Source: an uncultured Acidimicrobiaceae bacterium (lineage in GTDB: Bacteria; Actinomycetota; Acidimicrobiia; Acidimicrobiales; Ilumatobacteraceae). From it: DNA of 14,920 bases. A program made the position numbers and the translations under genes. Location: the NCBI GenBank assembly GCA_903919215.1, contig CAIXHI010000272.1, forward strand, positions 1 to 14,920. Direction: 5' to 3'. The stretch's first letter is position 1. Every line of letters starts with the position of its first letter. Under the pieces are notes generated by a model. The model saw only the letters and a program-made list of their open reading frames with translations. It did no database searches and was not told the origin of the DNA. Shown here piece after piece: positions 13,430 to 14,920 of the stretch.

Positions 13430-14385
13430 ACCCACTCCACCTCGTCGACGAGCGTGTGTACCAGTGGGTGTTGCACGTCGACGCGACCGCCGACAGTGGG
13501 TACCTCCGCGCTGTCGTCGGCGATCACGAGTGAACTGTGCATGTGCGGTGGCTCGAGCAATGTGAGCCGCCGGTGGGCGAAGTGGAACGGGCTGCGCCGC
13601 GCCGGTTCGTCGTGTTCGAGCGGCGCGATGCCGTGAGCACTGCCCGCACCGACGATGACGAGCGTGCCGTCGTGCGGTGCCGGAGTGAGGCGGTACCCAG
13701 CGCGCTCGCCGGCGCGGATCGGTCGCACGTCGAGGACTTCGGCGGAGAGGTGCAGGAACGTGCCGCGGGGGAGGCCGTGCCACAGTGCCGTACCGATGCG
13801 GATGCGGAGATCTCGGCCGGGGTGCCGTTCGCGGAGCGACGCCCACGCCACAGGCGCGAGATGGCTGACCCAGAGCGCCGCCTCGTTGGGGAGGTACGGC
13901 AGCCACGCCTCGATCTCGGCCAGCCGTGCATCGTCATCGCCGGCGAGCGGGAGATGCAGCGCACAGCCAGTGCAGGTGAGCCCGGCCGCAGCCACCGTGT
14001 CGAGCAAGCGCGGCAGATCGTCGGGGCCGACCCCGTAGCGGCGCATGCTGCTGGCCACCTTCACCATCACGCGGCCGTTCCAACCGGCGAGTGCACGTAC
14101 GTGATCGACGTGGCCGACGGTGAGCACCGGCCATGTGTCGGCCGGTGGACGGAGCGCGGGAGTGAGCACCACCGGGCTGAGGATCGCTGGGACGTCAACG
14201 AGTTCGTGAATCGAGCCGACACACACATCGCCCGAGAGGTCGCGCGCCAGATCGTGCAGGAGCGGCCGACCGAAGCCGTAGCCGTTGCCCTTGACCACGG
14301 GCACCACGCCGGGGCCGTACGCGCCAGCCGTGCCATGCACGTGCTGCAACCAGTCGGTGCGGCGGACGGTGAGGCGCACGGTCAT
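13426..14385 (-). CDS. alanine-racemase-like fold-type III PLP protein
   Basis: A 319-residue protein with the N-terminal TIM-barrel of alanine racemases. VVPVVKGNGYGFG carries the PLP-binding lysine (K32 from this start), MVKVASSMRRYGV matches the substrate-side barrel motif, and RIRIGTALWHGLPRG resembles the PLP-phosphate region (RxGxxxYG in Alr). It is shorter than typical Alr (about 370), and the IGYADG motif carrying the second catalytic base, Tyr, is replaced by VGAGSAHGIAPLE. I therefore doubt that it is a normal L/D-alanine racemase. I recall similar proteins beside FemX-type peptidoglycan transferases in streptomycetes, but none is in this window. ATG 14385 was preferred over GTG 14388. 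It is translationally coupled to the DUF418 gene. Confidence 0.8.
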   Translation of the reverse strand: MTVRLTVRRTDWLQHVHGTAGAYGPGVVPVVKGNGYGFGRPLLHDLARDLSGDVCVGSIHELVDVPAILSPVVLTPALRPPADTWPVLTVGHVDHVRALAGWNGRVMVKVASSMRRYGVGPDDLPRLLDTVAAAGLTCTGCALHLPLAGDDDARLAEIEAWLPYLPNEAALWVSHLAPVAWASLRERHPGRDLRIRIGTALWHGLPRGTFLHLSAEVLDVRPIRAGERAGYRLTPAPHDGTLVIVGAGSAHGIAPLEHDEPARRSPFHFAHRRLTLLEPPHMHSSLVIADDSAEVPTVGGRVDVQHPLVHTLVDEVEWV

Positions 14386-14392
14386 CACTACG

Positions 14393-14398
14393 AGGGTA
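14393..14398 (-). promoter_or_regulatory. candidate -10 of the racemase-like operon
   Basis: On the minus strand TACCCT (TAnnnT) ends 7 nt before ATG 14385 and 4 nt before GTG 14388. No Shine-Dalgarno is present, so a leaderless mRNA is plausible. No clear -35 was found. It is back to back with the promoter of the DUF4395 gene in a gap of about 70 nt. Confidence 0.3.
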
Positions 14399-14419
14399 GC
14401 CGGGGGAAGTAATCCTGAG

Positions 14420-14448
14420 TTGTCCGGTCGGGTTTAACGGTCTACGCT
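14420..14448 (+). promoter_or_regulatory. candidate leaderless promoter of the DUF4395 gene
   Basis: TTGTCC (14420-14425) and TACGCT (14443-14448) form a -35/-10 pair with a 17-bp spacer. The -10 ends 6 nt before ATG 14455, so transcription would begin at the start codon. This is the best promoter match in the window, and the gene has no Shine-Dalgarno. Confidence 0.5.
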
Positions 14449-14454
14449 CAGCGT

Positions 14455-14920
14455 ATGCGTTCACGTCTGTTCGGCTTCCCCAACCCGGTCAACGAGACGT
14501 CGGCGCGTCTGGTCGCCGGTGGCGTCGTCGCGCAGGGCATCGTGTTCCTTGCCGTTCGTCAGTGGTGGGTGCTCGTGCCCCTCGTCTATGGCTTCCTGGC
14601 CCGCGTGCTCACCGGGCCGAAGCTCAGCCCGCTCGGCCAACTGTCCACGCGTGTGCTCACGCCACTGCTGCACATCGAGCACAAGCTCGTTCCCGGCCCG
14701 CCGAAGCGCTTCGCCCAGGCCGTCGGCCTTACGTTCAGCGGTGGCGCCTTGCTGGCGTGGGGCCTCGGTGCGCACACGGTGAGCTACGTGTTGATCGCCG
14801 GACTTGTCGTGGCCGCCTCGCTGGAGGCCTTCGCCGGGTTCTGCCTCGGCTGCGTGGCGTTCGGTCAGATGATGAAGTGGGGCATCATCCCCGACCACGT
14901 GTGCGAGGACTGCAACGACA
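14455..14920 (+). CDS. DUF4395 family membrane protein (3' end outside window)
   Basis: The open frame runs from ATG 14455 past the window end, giving 155 codons so far. It begins MRSRLFGFPNPVNETSARLV and continues with GPKLSPLGQLSTRVLTP, VPGPPKRFAQAVGL and EAFAGFCLGC, the conserved order of DUF4395. Three or four hydrophobic helices are visible. A CLGC pair lies at the end of the last helix and a CEDC pair shortly after, near the family's usual end (VCEDCND), so only a few residues are probably missing. In other Actinobacteria such genes often lie beside thioredoxin or sulfurtransferase genes, suggesting a redox or sulfur link, but the next gene is not in this window. The biochemical role is unknown. 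Confidence 0.88.
   Translation, partial: MRSRLFGFPNPVNETSARLVAGGVVAQGIVFLAVRQWWVLVPLVYGFLARVLTGPKLSPLGQLSTRVLTPLLHIEHKLVPGPPKRFAQAVGLTFSGGALLAWGLGAHTVSYVLIAGLVVAASLEAFAGFCLGCVAFGQMMKWGIIPDHVCEDCND

Noticed and set aside
13430..13906. N-terminal extension of the DUF418 frame
   Set aside because: Arg/Pro-rich sequence overlapping the racemase-like gene; the GTG at 13429 has a Shine-Dalgarno and a GTGA coupling site.
13537..14412. Plus-strand open frame opposite the racemase-like gene (291 codons)
   Set aside because: Shadow of a supported gene; no domain-like features.

Overview
This is a GC-rich, densely packed bacterial segment with short intergenic gaps and several 4-nt stop/start overlaps. 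A complete mycothione reductase gene (mycothiol occurs only in Actinobacteria), an MprAB-like two-component system, GTG starts, Thr/Ser-rich secreted proteins and apparent leaderless promoters point to a high-GC actinobacterium. An Acidimicrobiia-type lineage is my guess, but the sequence does not prove it.

Layout. (1) 34-1482 (+): mycothione reductase. (2) 1483-4215 (+): a regulatory unit. A tandem CTCTCAC repeat and candidate promoter precede a small exported Gly/Asp/Asn-rich protein (1590-2060). A strong 12-bp hairpin follows, then an OmpR-family response regulator and its histidine kinase. (3) 4222-7129 (+): a GH3/PA14 beta-glucosidase starts 6 nt after the kinase and is followed 7 nt later by an SRPBCC protein, so regulator, kinase, glycosidase and SRPBCC protein could share one transcript. 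(4) 10168-7149 (-), read leftward: ECF sigma factor, a 4-nt-overlapping membrane partner (probable anti-sigma factor), an exported acidic repeat protein, family-1 uracil-DNA glycosylase and an exported LytR_C-domain protein. This strand converges on the SRPBCC gene. (5) 10341-12331 (+): an isopenicillin-N-synthase-like 2-oxoglutarate/Fe(II) oxygenase overlapping a ROK-family kinase-like gene by 4 nt. (6) 14385-12344 (-), leftward: an alanine-racemase-like fold-III PLP protein lacking the usual Tyr motif, overlapping a DUF418/YeiB-type membrane protein by 4 nt. (7) 14455 to the window end (+): a DUF4395 membrane protein, cut off by the window edge.

Most genes belong to recognisable families. 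The less ordinary parts are the two-component module with its candidate operator and Asp-rich extracytoplasmic stretches, a perfect 10-bp inverted repeat around the sigma-factor promoter region, the oxygenase/ROK pair, the Tyr-less racemase-like/DUF418 pair, and a recurring geometry in which a -10-like hexamer ends 6-7 nt before the start codon. No tRNA, rRNA, CRISPR array, insertion sequence or phage gene was seen. The longest gene-free stretch is about 170 nt (10169-10340).
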